Shown piece by piece: positions 21,441-34,900 of a DNA stretch of 64,000 nucleotides. The translations under genes and the position numbers were made by a program. Position 1 is the stretch's first letter; each line of letters opens with the position of its first letter. The stretch is from Anaspis maculata (taxonomy: Eukaryota; Arthropoda; Insecta; Coleoptera; Scraptiidae). The stretch covers positions 99,230,836 to 99,294,835 of the forward strand of contig OX421962.1 of assembly GCA_949128115.1 (NCBI GenBank). Reading direction: 5' to 3'. The notes below the pieces were generated by a model. That model did no database searches. It saw only the letters and a list, made by a program, of their open reading frames with translations, and was not told the origin of the DNA.

Positions 21441-22452
21441 ACAATAGCAACATTAATGTGCAGGTCATTTTAATTACTATAATTTTGAGCCCTCGTTAGA
21501 GCCCTCTGCCGTCTTGTTACATGCGGCCATTTTACGCTTAGTTTCTTCAATTCCACTCAATCTATCAAAATTACCTTAAAACCGTTGTCAAAGCCTTCGG
21601 CCCCGAAGTGTTAGGCGACCGTCCGATGTTCTTCAGACCACGTTTTATAGGAAGTTTTCAAGCGTTCAAATGGTGCCTGTGATCCAGATATTCGTCCAAG
21701 TGTCCCTATTCTTTCAAATGCAGCTTGTAGCTACGTTTCAGCGTATAACACTCTAAGTAATGTGTCCAAATTTTCATTTCACTGCCCCATAACAGCTTTT
21801 CTACAAGTTTTAACTCTTTCTGAGCTCTGATTGTTCTCTCCTTTCGTGATTATATCAATATGATTGAGTTTGGATTGAGTCTGCAATTTTTCAAAATCAG
21901 TTTATCACCCATTACGTTTGACTGAACGTTATGAACCTCTTGAAGCCTCCGTCACGTTCTCAACAGTTCATTGTTTTGCCTATGAATATTCCCAAATCCA
22001 GTCTTCGAAGGTCTTCCGTACACATGCTTCCCAGGCGTAAATTAAACTTTTTTGTCTCAAAGATTTTTTTAGAATCAAGTCTTCAAAATGCCAATACTTA
22101 CTACATCAAGGTGTTCGGTGTTTCAGCGCGGAAACTTTGGCAGTCGATAGAGCATCAAAAAATACTCAAGTAGACTTTTTCACAAACACTATAACTTGGC
22201 TAAAAAAACCACAATAATCGAAGACATGGCTATTTAAAATTTGAATTGAAAAATCGTTTTTTATAACACTTTTTGAACCGTTCAACCGATTATGTTCGAA
22301 CAAGTTTTATAGGTGTTTCAAGTTGATGAACTACCGTTTTTCCTGAAGAACGAGATGTTTTCACGGAAAAAAAGGGCTTTTGAAACTGGACATTTTGAGA
22401 TGTTCTCCGGATATACGAACCTAAAGCATTTTCATCGGTTATGAATGCATCA
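21441..22452. other. No gene recognised
   Basis: AT-rich DNA. The frame 21931-22173 has no support. Confidence 0.5.
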
Positions 22453-24212
22453 TGACTTTTTCTGGTGCCATTTTTGAAGAGCAACTTATCAAAATCTCGA
22501 AACGGTTTCTGACTTGTCTCCGTATTTTGATTTTTGAAAAAGATGCGTCGCTTTATGTGAAATTTGAATTTTCTGATGCTTCTTCCGTCATTGGTCATGC
22601 AGTTGACTGTAATTTGGCACAAATCCATAATTGGCCGTAAGAAATTACCCCATGAAATTCTTTTACCTCACGGACACCTAATGGTGCACCCCTGTGTCAC
22701 CTGGTACCTGTTTAGGGTCGGTCTCAAATGGGGTAGGTTGCGACGATACATTTCATGTTTATCAAACACAGTGTGGCTCAAATATAGATTTAGTGATCAT
22801 TCGTTGCATTACAAGTCCCATAGTTGCCATATCAGCCCTATTTTGGTTACTTTTGTACAAGGTGATTCATACGAAAAGTTACCAGGCTATATCTCGAGAA
22901 CGGAAGAAGGTAGAATAAAAAAAAATTGTTCTGTTTCAATCTGACACAGCGGTGCACATTTTCAGCATAGAGTAGATTTTTTCGAAACAGTCCCTAACTA
23001 GGGGTTGAAGGTGACCATGCCATTTTGGAAGAGTGTTTTTCCAATGGATATTTTGTTAATCTGAATGGAAATATGAGTGCAAAATGACATTTTCAAATTG
23101 ATATGCCCAACCCTCAAGTTTCTAACCCAAGTGGAGCTTGATAAAAAAATGTTTATTACAAAACTGTCTACCTTATAAGAAAAGGTTATTCTACCTGACA
23201 TGCTTTTGATGTGGATTAAATAGACATCAAATTATTGATGTTTTTGGGGAGGGGATTTGATCAAATAAACAAAATAAAACAGCACAATCAAACAACGCGT
23301 GCGTTGTGTGGAATAACATCTTTTCAGTTTTTTATATTTTTGTCCTCATGTTTGCATTCCAATACACATTGTTCAATTGTGCTGTTTTATTTTGTTTATT
23401 TGATCAAATCCCCCCCTCCCCCAAACATCAATAATTTGATGTCTATTTGATCCACATCAAAAGGATGTCAGGTAGGATAACCTTTTTTTATAAGGTAGAC
23501 AGTTTCGTGATAAACATTTTTTTATTAATTTCCACTTGGGGTAGAAACTTGAGGGATGGACATATCAAATTGAAAATTTCATTTTGCACTCATACTGCCA
23601 TCCAGACTAACAAGATATCCATTGAAAAAAACACTTTTCCAAAATGACATGGTCACCTTCAACCCCTAGTTAGGGGCTGTTTTGAAAACACCCACACTAT
23701 GCTGAAATGTGCACCGCTGTATCAGATTAGAACAAAAGAATTTTTTGATTCTACCTTCTTCCGTTCTCGAGATATAGCCTTGTAACTTTTTGTATTAAAT
23801 TACCCGGTACAAAAGTAACCAAAATAGGGCTGATATGGTAACTATGGGACTTGTAATGCAACGAATGGTTACTACATCTATATTTGAGCCACACTGTGTT
23901 CGATAAACATGAAATGTATCGTCGCAACCTACCTCATTTGAGACCGACCCTAAGCAGGTACCAGGTCACCACAGGGGTAGCACCATTAGATGTCCGTGAG
24001 GTGAAAAATTTTCATTGGGTAGTTTCTTACGGCAAATTATGCATTTGTGCCAAATTACAGCAAACTGCATGACCAATGACGGAAGCAGCATCAGAAAATT
24101 CAAATTTCACACAAAGTCACACATCTTTTTCAAAAATCAAAATACGGAGACAAGTCAGAAATCGCTTCGAGATTTTGATAAGCGCTCTTCAAAAATGGCA
24201 CCAGAAAAAGTC
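22453..24212. mobile_element. Long palindromic (foldback) element C
   Basis: Arms 22453-23293 and 23371-24212, about 841 nt each, are inverted copies around a 77-nt spacer. Outer ends: GACTTTTTCTGGTGCCA against TGGCACCAGAAAAAGTC. Inner ends: AAATAAAACAGCACAAT against ATTGTGCTGTTTTATTT. Identity is high but with many scattered substitutions, so the arms have diverged independently. Similarity ends sharply on both outer sides, and no target duplication is visible. Frames in the two arms mirror each other and carry no known domain. Confidence 0.88.
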
Positions 24213-27014
24213 TAGAAGTTTTTTAGCAAAAGTTACCCAGTGTTGAAAATGGACCCCTTCGGCACTCTCTCCGTTGTCACCCTGTATATCAAGTACAATG
24301 TCATTGAACACCGGACACGCTGTGATACCTTGTAGCCAAAAGGACCCTCTTTCAGGCATTAGCAGGCTTTTGATAATCAGTAACGTATTTTCCGAGATAT
24401 GCCACCTCAAAATGAGGCAGAATTTTGGGGTGAACCACTTCATGTGTTGGCCTGTTTATTTAGTTCAAGTAAGTTACAGAGTTCTGAGGTCAGTAGATGA
24501 AGCTCTTTGTAGCTAGGCTGGTGCCACAGCTATTAGTATTAAGAAGATAACACTCAAATGAAATGGTGTCAGCTACAGTTAACCTTAGCTATATGAAAGC
24601 TGTGCCTTGGCCTTGAGTTTAGCTCAACGTTGGTACCTGACCCGATTGGGTATACAGTCCAGCTAAACAGCTAACATCAGCGATTTGTTGAAAATGACAT
24701 TTGGGCTTTTTCTTTAGGCTGACTTCACATGCCTTCGAGACACAAGTTTCTTATGAGTATGCGACAGTTTTCAATTAAATAATGAAATACGACGTTACAG
24801 GATTAATATCGAGCAATGTAATAAAGCTCTCCCTCTATAACAGCTCACGCAGCATCCATTAACTTCCCTTGTGTCACAAACGTTATTACTGTTCGGGATA
24901 TTGTTTTAATACGCGACTAATTTAATAATAATTCATCTATACCGCGGATGACGCGGTAATGGCGTACTGCCACAACACATTACTAAACGGATCACTGTCT
25001 GTTCAAGAGCATATACAACATCAAACTGAAACGTAATATTTTACAAAATTACACGTCCCCTTCTGTCTGATTTGAAAAATTGAAACACTCGAGGGAAAAT
25101 AAAGTGACATTTGCAAAACACGCACCCACACGTACGAGATAAGAGAGAAAGAGAAAGGGAGAAAGTTAACTTCTACTAGATACGTCATAAAAGCCAAAGA
25201 GCGCGGGAATGTCAGGAATGAGGGAAATAGCTGAGTGCGGGTAAAAGTGACAGCCGTTTCGCTCGCTTGTTGGTAATTGTCATTATTACTCCTGGCTCTT
25301 GGGGAGCGAGACAGAGAGAGAGCAAGGGTATCTTATCGGTGGGCTCCAGAGCTGGCGGCGCAGTCAACGCACACTTCGCAGCCCCTATATACTCCAACAA
25401 GTGTTGTTCAAATTGCGGTACCCACTTCATACCAACACCGACCGCACCACTACTACACTGCTCCTCCGAACTCAATTTAACAATCGCTCATGGAACATCA
25501 ACCCTAACCGCAAGGGCATGTACACTTCCGACTTGTAATTATAATACAAAATGAATGATAACGGGGCGCGCAAACGTGACAGAAGGCAAGCCAAGCATCG
25601 GGTGGTTTTTTGCTCGGCTGGATGGAAGCCGCGGAGGGAACATTCCGCAGACGCATAAGAAATCAAGAGAATTGATCCTCCAAAGAGGCACTTTCCAATT
25701 ACTCTTCGGTGATAATGACGAATCCCCGCATCAAAAGGGAAGCGCCGTGCGAAATAATTTTAATTGGGAACAGCAGGGGGGACGGAGACGGAGAAGCGAA
25801 GCCTTAAAATCCTGCGTGTCCTTAATTCCTTTGTCGTCGACGTTGCACTGTGGCAGTGTAGCTGTTGGCGTAGTGGAATTGGCAACAACGACACGACGGA
25901 AGGAATTATAACATCGGGTGATTTGGTTCGTTTTTCTTCATTGGGAAGCATAAAAAAAGAAATAAGGGTAGTGGGTACCCTATTTGGTCTGACCTTCCTA
26001 TCTTGTCTCGTCTATGGCTCGTCTTCCAAAAACCAGGTTCACCGCCAACACGTCAAAATAAAGTTTTTGTGAAAGTTTGCCATCAGCAGCATAGCTAGGA
26101 AGTTGTGGTTCCAACGGTCAAGACCTTTATGAGAAGGATTATGGCAAAATCTCCCTGTAGCGGCACTGATTCGAGGCGCACACCAGAAATTAAATCCGAC
26201 AGAATGGATATGGAAGTGCCATTCGACACACTTGTCGCAAATATCGTATCGATTGCAGCTCGCAGGGCGATCCTCTCTCAGTATGAAACAATAAAACCGT
26301 ATCGGAAAGAAGGTATGTTGCACATTTATATGACATACGTCGTGCCGGTGTCCTCCTGACTGGAATATCAAGTTTATATTCAAATGGATTTTGAATTTTG
26401 CTCCTCTCTCTCTCTCCCGCTCTCTCCAGGCTCCATCCGGTACGATGAAACTTTCTTTCGAGTTGAGGATCTCGCGGCTGTTTGGATTGGACATCGAGTT
26501 GAGAAAACTGGGATGATGCGGTGGTGTAGCACCGGTGAAAGGTACCCCATGTGTGTGTCGTCAAAGTTGCGTAAATATACATAACGACATTCCGATGTTG
26601 AAGATATATTCAATACATGGCAGGGACGCGAATATTTCAGGCAAAAAAAATGATATTCCATCCACATTATACAAATATTTAGTTTGATTTCGCAACCTCC
26701 ATGATATGGAGCTTTTCGGTGTTTTCGCTTATTTTTTTTCAAGCTTGTTTTGTATTTAGTTAGTTTATCTTCTTCTTAATCCTTTTGCCTGTTTTACCTT
26801 ACGAGTGTAAGGCGAGTGTATCAACTGATCAAAATACAGCTGTTTATTTTTTTCTGATTTCACCATTTCAATGTGGCATGCAGAATGGGGGCAGTTTAGG
26901 TGGAAAACAGGGTTCGGGCTGAAGAGGAGGGAAAAAATGGTCCTTTCAAAAAGAAGTTGAGCGTGAGGTCAACTTTACGAGGGCGCAGAGCGGACATGGA
27001 AAATATTCATTTGA
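24213..27014. other. Long intergenic stretch without recognised genes
   Basis: A CACCCTGTATATC motif near 24278 may be a transposon end. 24860-26060 is less AT-rich, with overlapping frames on both strands at 25212-25950 and a GA-repeat patch near 25305-25325. 26040-26600 again has mutually overlapping frames on both strands (26105-26359 plus, 26039-26494 minus). None shows a domain, splice context or signal that I recognise. Parts may be conserved non-coding DNA: homeodomain-type cores (AATAATTTTAATTGGG near 25755) occur. Confidence 0.4.
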
Positions 27015-27245
27015 AATTGCGACTTTTTTCTGTCAATTGACACTTTTTTTTTGTCAATTTCGCCTTTTTTCTGTCAATCGCCATTTTTTTCTTCTGCCAA
27101 TTGACACTTTTTTCTGTCAATTCACACTTTTTTCTGGTGATTGCCACTTTATTCTGGCAATTGCGATTTTTCCTATCAATCGACAATTTTTTTTTGTCAA
27201 TTGCCACTTTATTCTGGCAATTGTGTCAATTTTCTGTAAACTGGT
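27015..27245. repeat. Minisatellite, ~22-bp unit TTTTTTCTGTCAATTGACAC
   Basis: About ten imperfect units, each with a T-run then CTGTCAATTG or CTGGCAATTG. The half-site GTCAATTGAC is self-complementary. Confidence 0.85.
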
Positions 27246-27700
27246 CGCCATATCAAAAATTTTCCATCAGTGGAACGATTTTCCTGAAGACATGGAACTT
27301 ACTTTCATCTCGTATGAATATTCTTACTTTTAAGCTTAGTTTCATGATAACGTCGCCATCTTGGCCGCCATATTGAAATTTCTTATTACTGGAACGATTT
27401 TCATGAAAAGTGAAACGTAGGTACTCTTGTCTCGTGTTAATCAGCTTCAGATTCATTCGCTCTGAATCCGCTCTAGCGGATCGTGGAATTCAGCTTGAAA
27501 ATAGGAGTGATCATATACGAAGCAAGAGTAAGTTTCAAGTTTCAGGAAAATCGTTCCACTAATAACAAATTTCAATATGGCTGCGAAGATGGCGGCGCCA
27601 CCATGAGATCCAGTCTGCCCATTGGCCACCATTGAAGACCTAAGCTCTCCATCGGAAAATGTTCCAATGCGATAGCTTTATTACCCGAGGGGTAATATTT
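27246..27700. repeat. Dispersed ATGGCGGCC-type repeat, copy 1
   Basis: Repeated blocks of ~110-120 bp carry GAACGATTTTCATGAAA, TTCTTA(T/C)TTTCAAGCTGA and a CCATCTTGGCCGCCAT motif. Homologous arrays lie at 38222-38540, 38890-39210 (inverted) and 42480-43120. A tail with CTCTCCATCGGAAAA matches 43030-43050. Non-coding. Confidence 0.75.
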
Positions 27701-27727
27701 TATTACCCGAGCTTTATTCAGAATTTC

Positions 27728-27815
27728 TACACGGACAGACAGACAGGCGAACAGACGAGCAGGCGGACAGACAGATAGACGGGTGGACAGAGAGACAGAC
27801 AGACAATCCGTAGAA
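27728..27815. repeat. (GACA)n-like microsatellite
   Basis: Imperfect GACA/GGAC runs (GACAGACAGACAGGCG and similar). Confidence 0.85.
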
Positions 27816-28115
27816 AGCACGTCGCGACAAGGAACCCCTGTAACCGACATGAAATGTGCTCTGGAGGACCGAAAAGGCTCCTTTCTTGAATTGTGAAGCC
27901 GCTGGAAATTGCAAATGAATTGTGAGTACCCCCCAGACGTGTTTTGTCCCCTCAACTTGTCTGTTTTTGTGGAATACGCCGTCGACGTCTGGCCCGGCGT
28001 GGGAATTTTTAACCGAAATGCCGTCGAATTTTTACGAGATGTTGGGTTTGTGATGTCTGGTGGACGCTTAAAAGTCTCTTCGAGACCACAATTCAATTTC
28101 GCACGCTGACACGGT

Positions 28116-28609
28116 ACATTTTCTCCAAAAACGCTGTTCAAATGCCCCGAAGTGTCGAGTTTCACAAGACCCAGAGCGTCAATTGACGTTCCTGTCACTT
28201 TGGCCGTGCCGTGGTCGAGTTTGATCAATTATACGGCGAAATTAAAAAAAAAACACCACCGCATGGCCCGCACCGGACGACACTAGGTCCCAGAAACCCC
28301 CCGGTTGGCATTCCACACCAATTTTCACGAAATTCTCCCCGAAAAGCCGAGTTTTCGCCACGAAAACGTATCAAGGCATTTGGAACGAATTATTCGAACA
28401 TCGGTTCCCTTGTAAAATTTTGAATGAATTATGAAATTTCGAAAAATCTTGACAAATTCGGCAAAAGTTTCGAAAAATTCTCACCCTCAACTTAAGTTGC
28501 GGTTCGTTTGCGAAAATTTTTAAAAAAATACCCCGCCAAGATCCGACGTCTGGTTTTCACAAAATCTGTCTGCAGGTCGTTCGGTTGCCGTCAGCGGTTT
28601 CTATGAGTT
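28116..28609 (+). repeat. Direct duplication, copy 1 (mate 30067-30561)
   Basis: About 490 bp shared with 30067-30561 in the same orientation, e.g. GAGTTTTCGCC, TTATGAAATTTCGAAAAATC and GTCGTTCGGTTGCCGTCAGC. Frames in both are short and unsupported. 27816-28115 upstream has no recognised feature. Confidence 0.85.
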
Positions 28610-29295
28610 GACTAGCTGTCACCGGCGCCGGCAAGTCGTCACCTGGGTGACAGCATTGGTTAAAAAGTAGACAGGGAATTTGTTCCACTGACACCAAGCA
28701 AGTGAAAAGGGGGTTTCATACATGATGTTGATTTTCCGTTGTTCTAGGCGGATGTCAGGTTTTCCCTTTGCGAGTTTAGTAATTTATTCATGTCCGTCGA
28801 TAGTGTCTTGGTCGGATGAAGTTTTCCAAAAGGCGTGAGCAATTGATTGTGTGAGAGTAACATGAATTCGAGAAAATGTGTTTTACGCGTGTTTTGAAAT
28901 TTCTGCCTCGACTTGTAGGGCTTTTGTTCTTGTGAACGAAACGCATGTTACTAAGAGTAAGACTCTAACCGTAAGAGTAGTGTCTGGTCAGTGAAGAGTT
29001 GTTGGGGAAAATTAAGACACTATTATACTTTGTTCATAAATATGTATTTCTACTTGTGTTCAAGGTACTTAATCACTGAAAATACTGGAAACGACGATGT
29101 TGTGAAAACTTGAACCGTAAACAAGGTGCTGCCGCGGAATACACCGTGCAGTGGAAAGAAAAGCAGGACTGTGTTGTTTAGGAGCTTTTTAAATATGTAT
29201 AGGAGAAATTGAGAAAAAATGAAAGCATGTCCAAAATTCAAAATTTCACAGTTACGTTCCAATTATTGTTCATCTGAACATTTCTAACCAAGTAT
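28610..29295. other. No feature recognised
   Basis: Single-copy-looking DNA between the duplication and the 120-bp array. Confidence 0.5.
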
Positions 29296-30046
29296 AGGTT
29301 TGAAAACTCAATGAAATCGGTTGATAAAAGCAAGAGTTCCATACGGCGCTGGCGCTTTGAACTGCCAAGATGTCTAATTCGATATATGCATTTCGATTGT
29401 TCATGTATTTGTTCAAAATTCGATATAATCTGTTTAAAAATGAAAAAGTTCAATATGGCGGCCTCTTGGAAGTTCAAAAATCAAAATTTTACAGCTGCAT
29501 TTCGATCGCCAACCTCCAAATGGGTATGAGTTTAAAATCCCAATCAGATCGGTTGAGAAATGCAAAAGTTCAATATGTCGACTTCTTGAAACGTCAAAAA
29601 TTAAAATTTGACAGATGCATTTTGATCGCCAATCTCAAGTGGCTATGGGTTCAAAATACCAATCAGATCAGTTGAGAAATGCAAAAGTTCAATATGGCGG
29701 CTTCTTGAAACGTCGGAAATTAAAATTTGACGGATGCATTTTGATCGCCAATCTCAAGTGCCTATCGGTTCAAAATACCAATCAGATCGGTTGAGAAATG
29801 CAAAAGTTCAATATGGCGGCTTCTTGAAACGTCGAAAATTAAAATTTGACAGATGCATTTTGATTGCCAATCTCAAGTGGCTAAGGCTTCAAAATACCAA
29901 TCAGATCGGTTGAAAAATGAAAAAGTTCAATATGGCGGCCTCTTGAAATATGTCACATAACAAAATTTGACAGCTGTATCTGTATTTCGATAGTCAACCT
30001 CAGGTGGGTATAGGTTTCAAATCCCAATCAGATTAATTGAAAATTT
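29296..30046. repeat. Tandem array, ~121-bp unit
   Basis: About six units with AAAGTTCAATATGGCGGC, CTTCTTGAAACGTC, GATGCATTTTGATCGCCAAT and AATACCAATCAGATCGGTTG. The AAAGTTCAATATG block recurs near 29444, 29565, 29686, 29806 and 29925. Central units are very similar, outer ones more diverged. It contains the ATGGCGGC word also seen in the dispersed family. Confidence 0.9.
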
Positions 30047-30066
30047 TTGAATAATTAAAAAAAAAA

Positions 30067-30561
30067 TACATTTTTTTCAAAAACACTGTTCAAATGCCTC
30101 AAAGTGTTGAGTTGCCCAAAACCCAGAGCGTCAACTGACGTTTCTGTCACTTTTGCCGTGCCGTGGTCGAATTTGATCAATTATACGGCAAAATTCCAAG
30201 AAAAACGCAACCGCATGGGCCGCACCGGACGACACGCGGCCCTCGAAGCCCCCCGGTCGGCATTTCACAGCAAATTTCTCAAAATTCTCCCAGAAAAGCC
30301 GAGTTTTCGCCGCGAAACGTGTCAAGGTATTTGGAACGGATTATTCAAACACCGGTTCCCTTGTAAAATTTGGAATGAATTATGAAATTTCGAAAAATCT
30401 TGGCAAATTCAGCAAAAATTTTGAAAAATTCTCAACCTCAACTTGAGATGCGGTTCATTTGCGAAAATTTTCAAAAAAAATAACCGGCCAAAATCCGACG
30501 TCTGGTTTTCACAAAATCTGACGGCAGGTCGTTCGGTTGCCGTCAGCGGTTTTCATGAGTT
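30067..30561 (+). repeat. Direct duplication, copy 2 (mate 28116-28609)
   Basis: See copy 1. The two copies bracket the 121-bp array and unrelated sequence, and differ by scattered substitutions and small indels. Confidence 0.85.
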
Positions 30562-31063
30562 AGTCGATGATGAAGAAAGAAAGAAAGATCGCGGGTAGTT
30601 CGTCCAGTACGGTGGGGACTGAAGCATTTTCCATTCTGCCACGCTAATTTTTCCAATTTTTCCGCGGTAACACTCCAATGTCCCCGCCGCACAAAACAAC
30701 AATGCCGATGCGAATCACACAAGGGCTAGCGATTTGTGAACTGCACCGGCCGTATTACACACATCTATCGGATTCATTTTAACAGCGGTTTGTTTCGTCC
30801 CATCCGGACGTGTCACAGTGACGCGCGAAAATCGCCATTGTGTGGAAAACTAAATTTATAGACGGACCCAGGGACAACGAGACACAAAAGGTCGGCCGAC
30901 CAAAATGAAATAAAAAAGAAAATCAGCCGCATTGTCAATGGAAGCGACCATGCAGCAAACGAGTGAACGAGCTGAGTGGTCAGAAAACAAATGAACTATC
31001 AGCTTTATCCGATTCGACCACCGCCCGACCAAACCACGGATCATCACTTCCAGGGCGCGCAAT
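30562..31063. other. No feature recognised
   Basis: GC-richer DNA immediately left of the large inverted duplication. Short frames only. Confidence 0.45.
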
Positions 31064-31954
31064 TAAGCTTTGTGTGCACCACCGCCGAGAACAAGAATCC
31101 TCATTTACCACCACCAATGCGCCATCCAGCAGCACTGGCCGATGTGAATTTGAGCTTTGAGGGTTGAGGCCAGTCAAAGGTGGCATCGGCCGGGCAAAAC
31201 CGAACCAAACCAACGGCCCGCCGGCACTTCTCCATCATCAGGAATAAGCTTTTATTCCAGAGTGAAACGAATCGGAATTGATGCCATTGTTCGCTGTGAG
31301 TCTCCGGGATCTTTAATTGATGAATAACTTTCGAGGGAACTTGTAAAAATTAACTGCTTGATGAGGTGATTGTGAAGGAACTTGCGTAATTCGCTTCGAT
31401 GCTTAGCAAAGCTTTTTTTGTGCGCTTTCCGTTCTCTAATGAAACACTTCAACGCAATGATTCGTTTACGAAGGATGACGTGAAGGAAGGGACGTGTTGA
31501 CCAAATTTGTCACTCTCCCGAAGGAAATAAATAAAAAATAGGGAGGAAATTATTTCCGCTGTTTACCCACCTACTGAAGCCATCCGGAAAATGAAATCAA
31601 ATCGCTCTCGACGGAGGTGGTATACGCACATGTTTGTGTGCGGTGTCGTCTTCGCGCAAAGCCCCGCATAACGCACACATTGCCCGCCATTTCCGAAGGC
31701 CGAAGAGCTTCAAAGGCGCGATAAATTTGCAGCCGCTAACTGAAAAATTTGATTTAGGTTTTCAATTTGTCAGCAATTCGATTGATTTATTGCGTGAATG
31801 CTTCAGCCGTTATTTACTCGCAAAAATGTTGCGCTGTGTGGAATTTAAATTAAAACTTCCCCGACATCACCGCACTGTCACCGTCGCGCCCGCCATCCAG
31901 ACTCATTGCGCCATTTCTCGATGCATCTTATGGCTTCACAATACAAATTACTTT

Positions 31955-34900
31955 AGTGGAGCGGTTGAAGCTCGCTAACGCGTCTCCTTAACGAGTTATT
32001 TTTTTTAGAGTATAACACTCTGGAACCATCACCATTCAATTGAGAAAACATCAGGCTTCAGAATATATAAATTTCAGCAAAATCGCGAGGTACCGACATC
32101 GTTTTTTTTGCCATCAAACCTCGAGAAGGTCCGATTTTTCAAGGGATTTCATCACTTACAAAAACTGAATTTTCTCGAAAAATAAACAGTCTTAATGGCA
32201 GGTTCTGACGTCAATTTATAGAGAATCTCTTGGGCAACATTTTGATGTACGTCACTCTCACTCTGTTTCCCTAATTAACCCGGAAAACAAAAAAATGTGC
32301 AGAAAACAGCGACGAAATTTGTCAGTGTCCGCGTTCCCTTTACGATAACTTTCGAATTCACGATATCAAATTAAGTTTTTTTTACACAGAAATGTTCCTC
32401 AATTTATTCTGAAAATATAATCTCGCATAACATATAGTCGCGTTTCAAAAATAAAGGCGTCAGAAGCAAAAACATCGGAGCGTGCGCTCCCGTCAAACTG
32501 TCAGCCGCCCAGTATTTGGAACATGGGCTATGAGGTGTAAAAGTTTTTTTCGACGTTATTTTAGATGATTGAGTGATGAAACTTTATATAATGGTTTTAT
32601 AGACAATTACCTCTCCCTTTGCAAATTATTGGGACCATACCATCCTGCAGAGCCCATACAAGGTAGCTGCAAGGGCTTCTTTGGTTTAAAAAATTACCGC
32701 TAACCTACTGCAGAGCAGATATTTTTGTTTTTTTTCTCTTCATTTTTTTTATACGTCACTTCTTATTCAGAACTGTATGATCTAAAATATGTGATGCCAA
32801 GTGGTAATCAGACTCCAATACCAAAGCAGTATTGAGGGAAATACCTACCTTACACTTCTGCGTGATTATCTAAATAGATACCGATAATCCTATATTATAT
32901 CGAAGTTCTATAAATTCAGCGGTGCAGCCAAGTGGTGGGCTACGGGACTATAGCCTCTCCCCAGATGACCAATTCTTCGCCCTTTTTCAAAGAATTTTAG
33001 TCCTTTCTCGAGTTTTGAAGGGACATTTCGTTCCCAGTTATTGGCTCAGCCTCCCACGACAAAATCCTGTCTGCGCCACTGAGTATCTGAAGTCAGGTTT
33101 CTATGTTTTGTATATTTATCGCAATGTCTGCATGAGGCACAATGGTTCTTTATCAATATTAATGGAAAATAAGTGGAAAATTAAATCCATCAAACGAATG
33201 AAATGTCCTCATCGTCATCGGCATCATTATCGCCATCGTTCTCATTTTGATTATACTTGATTATGATAATTATACTTCTTTTCTACAATAAAAATTTCTA
33301 TTATGATCTGTAAGGGCGTATGTCACATATGTAGTACAAGAAAGATAGATTTGAACCTCGGAATAAATATGGACGTCCTGAAAATTTAATATTCTGTTCA
33401 GAATTGAGTGCTCTACAACATATCCAAAATCGCCAAAAATCGCACCCGGGGGTTTTGAGTTATTGGAGGGGGGTAAAAAATTGCAACTCAAAATGGAGGG
33501 GATGAAACTCGTCAATCCATTGAGAGCAAATACGTTATAAATCGAAGCATCATATCCCGTTGATACCATTTTGGCACAAAAAATGTCGATCACTGTTGAA
33601 AGGGGGTCGTGGGGGGGCGAACCCCTGCTAGGTGGTCCATTTGGTTTTTCTGGCCATGTAGGACCGATCACGACAAGTTTGGTATCTTTTCCGGCTATAT
33701 TCAATCTCTTGAACTCGAATCCGATGTGCTAATTTGGATGAAAACAAGTTTGAACAAGTTAACTCAAAAAAACTTGTTTTTTCTTTGACAGTTTTGACGA
33801 AGTTTTTTTCCACTGTTAGAGGTGTTCATCTTTGAAAAATTTTCAGGGGTCATTGAATTGAAGTGTAGTCTTTACGAAAATCATCTGCTCGATGTTTGAT
33901 TTTGTTACTCGAGTTTAAAAAATCGATTTGAACTTGAATCGGCCCGGCGCCGCTTCTACTAATGACCAGAACACGACAACATGCACCTTTAAATGAAAGT
34001 AGCACAAACTATTGAAAAACTAACAACTTATCTTCGAAAATTCGAGGATTTGTACAGAACTGAATTCCCTATAACATAAACAAAATCGCCGTGAATCGCA
34101 CTGCAGGATTTTGAGTTATTCGAGGAGGAGGATAGCATTTCGTCAAGATTCGTACTGTATGAACTGTTACCTTTCCCCTCAAATAACTCAAAACCCTGCA
34201 GTGCGATTCATGGCGGTTTTATTTATGTTATAGGGAATTCAGTTCTGCACAGATCATCGAATTCCCAAGGATGAGTTGTTATTTTTTCACTAGTTTGAGC
34301 TATTTTCATTGAAAGGTGCATGCTGTGATGTTCTGGTCAGTAGTAGACGACACGCCGGACCGGCTCAGGTTCAAATCGTTTTTTTTACTCGAGAATCAAA
34401 ATCAAACATCGAGTAGATGATTCTTGTGAATAATACACTTCAATTCAATGGCCCCTGAAAATTTTTCAACGATGCACACCTCTAGCAGTGAAAAAAAATT
34501 CGTCAAAATTGTTAAAGAAGAAACAAGTTTTTTTGAGTTAACTTGTTCAAACTTGTTTTCATCCAAATTAACACATAGGATTCGAGTTCAGGAGATTGAA
34601 TTTAGTCGGAAAAGATACCAAACTTGTCGTGATCGGTTCTACATGGCCAGAAAAACAAAATGGACCACCTAGCAGGGCTTCGCCTCCCCACGACCCCCCT
34701 TCAACAGTGATCGACATTTTTTGTGCCAAAATGGTATCAACGGGATATGATGCGTCGAATTATAACGTATTTGCTTCCAATGGATTGACGGGTTTCATCC
34801 CCTCCATTTTAAGTTGCAATTTTTTACCCCCCCTCCAATAACTCAAAACCCCCGGGTGCGATTTTTGGCGATTTTGGATATGTTGTAGAGCACTCAATTC

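Noticed and set aside
31634..31978. Gene present twice (mirrored at 40903-41250)
   Set aside because: The frame is identical only because the arm is duplicated. Its 3' end runs into the inserted element, and no domain or splice signal supports it.
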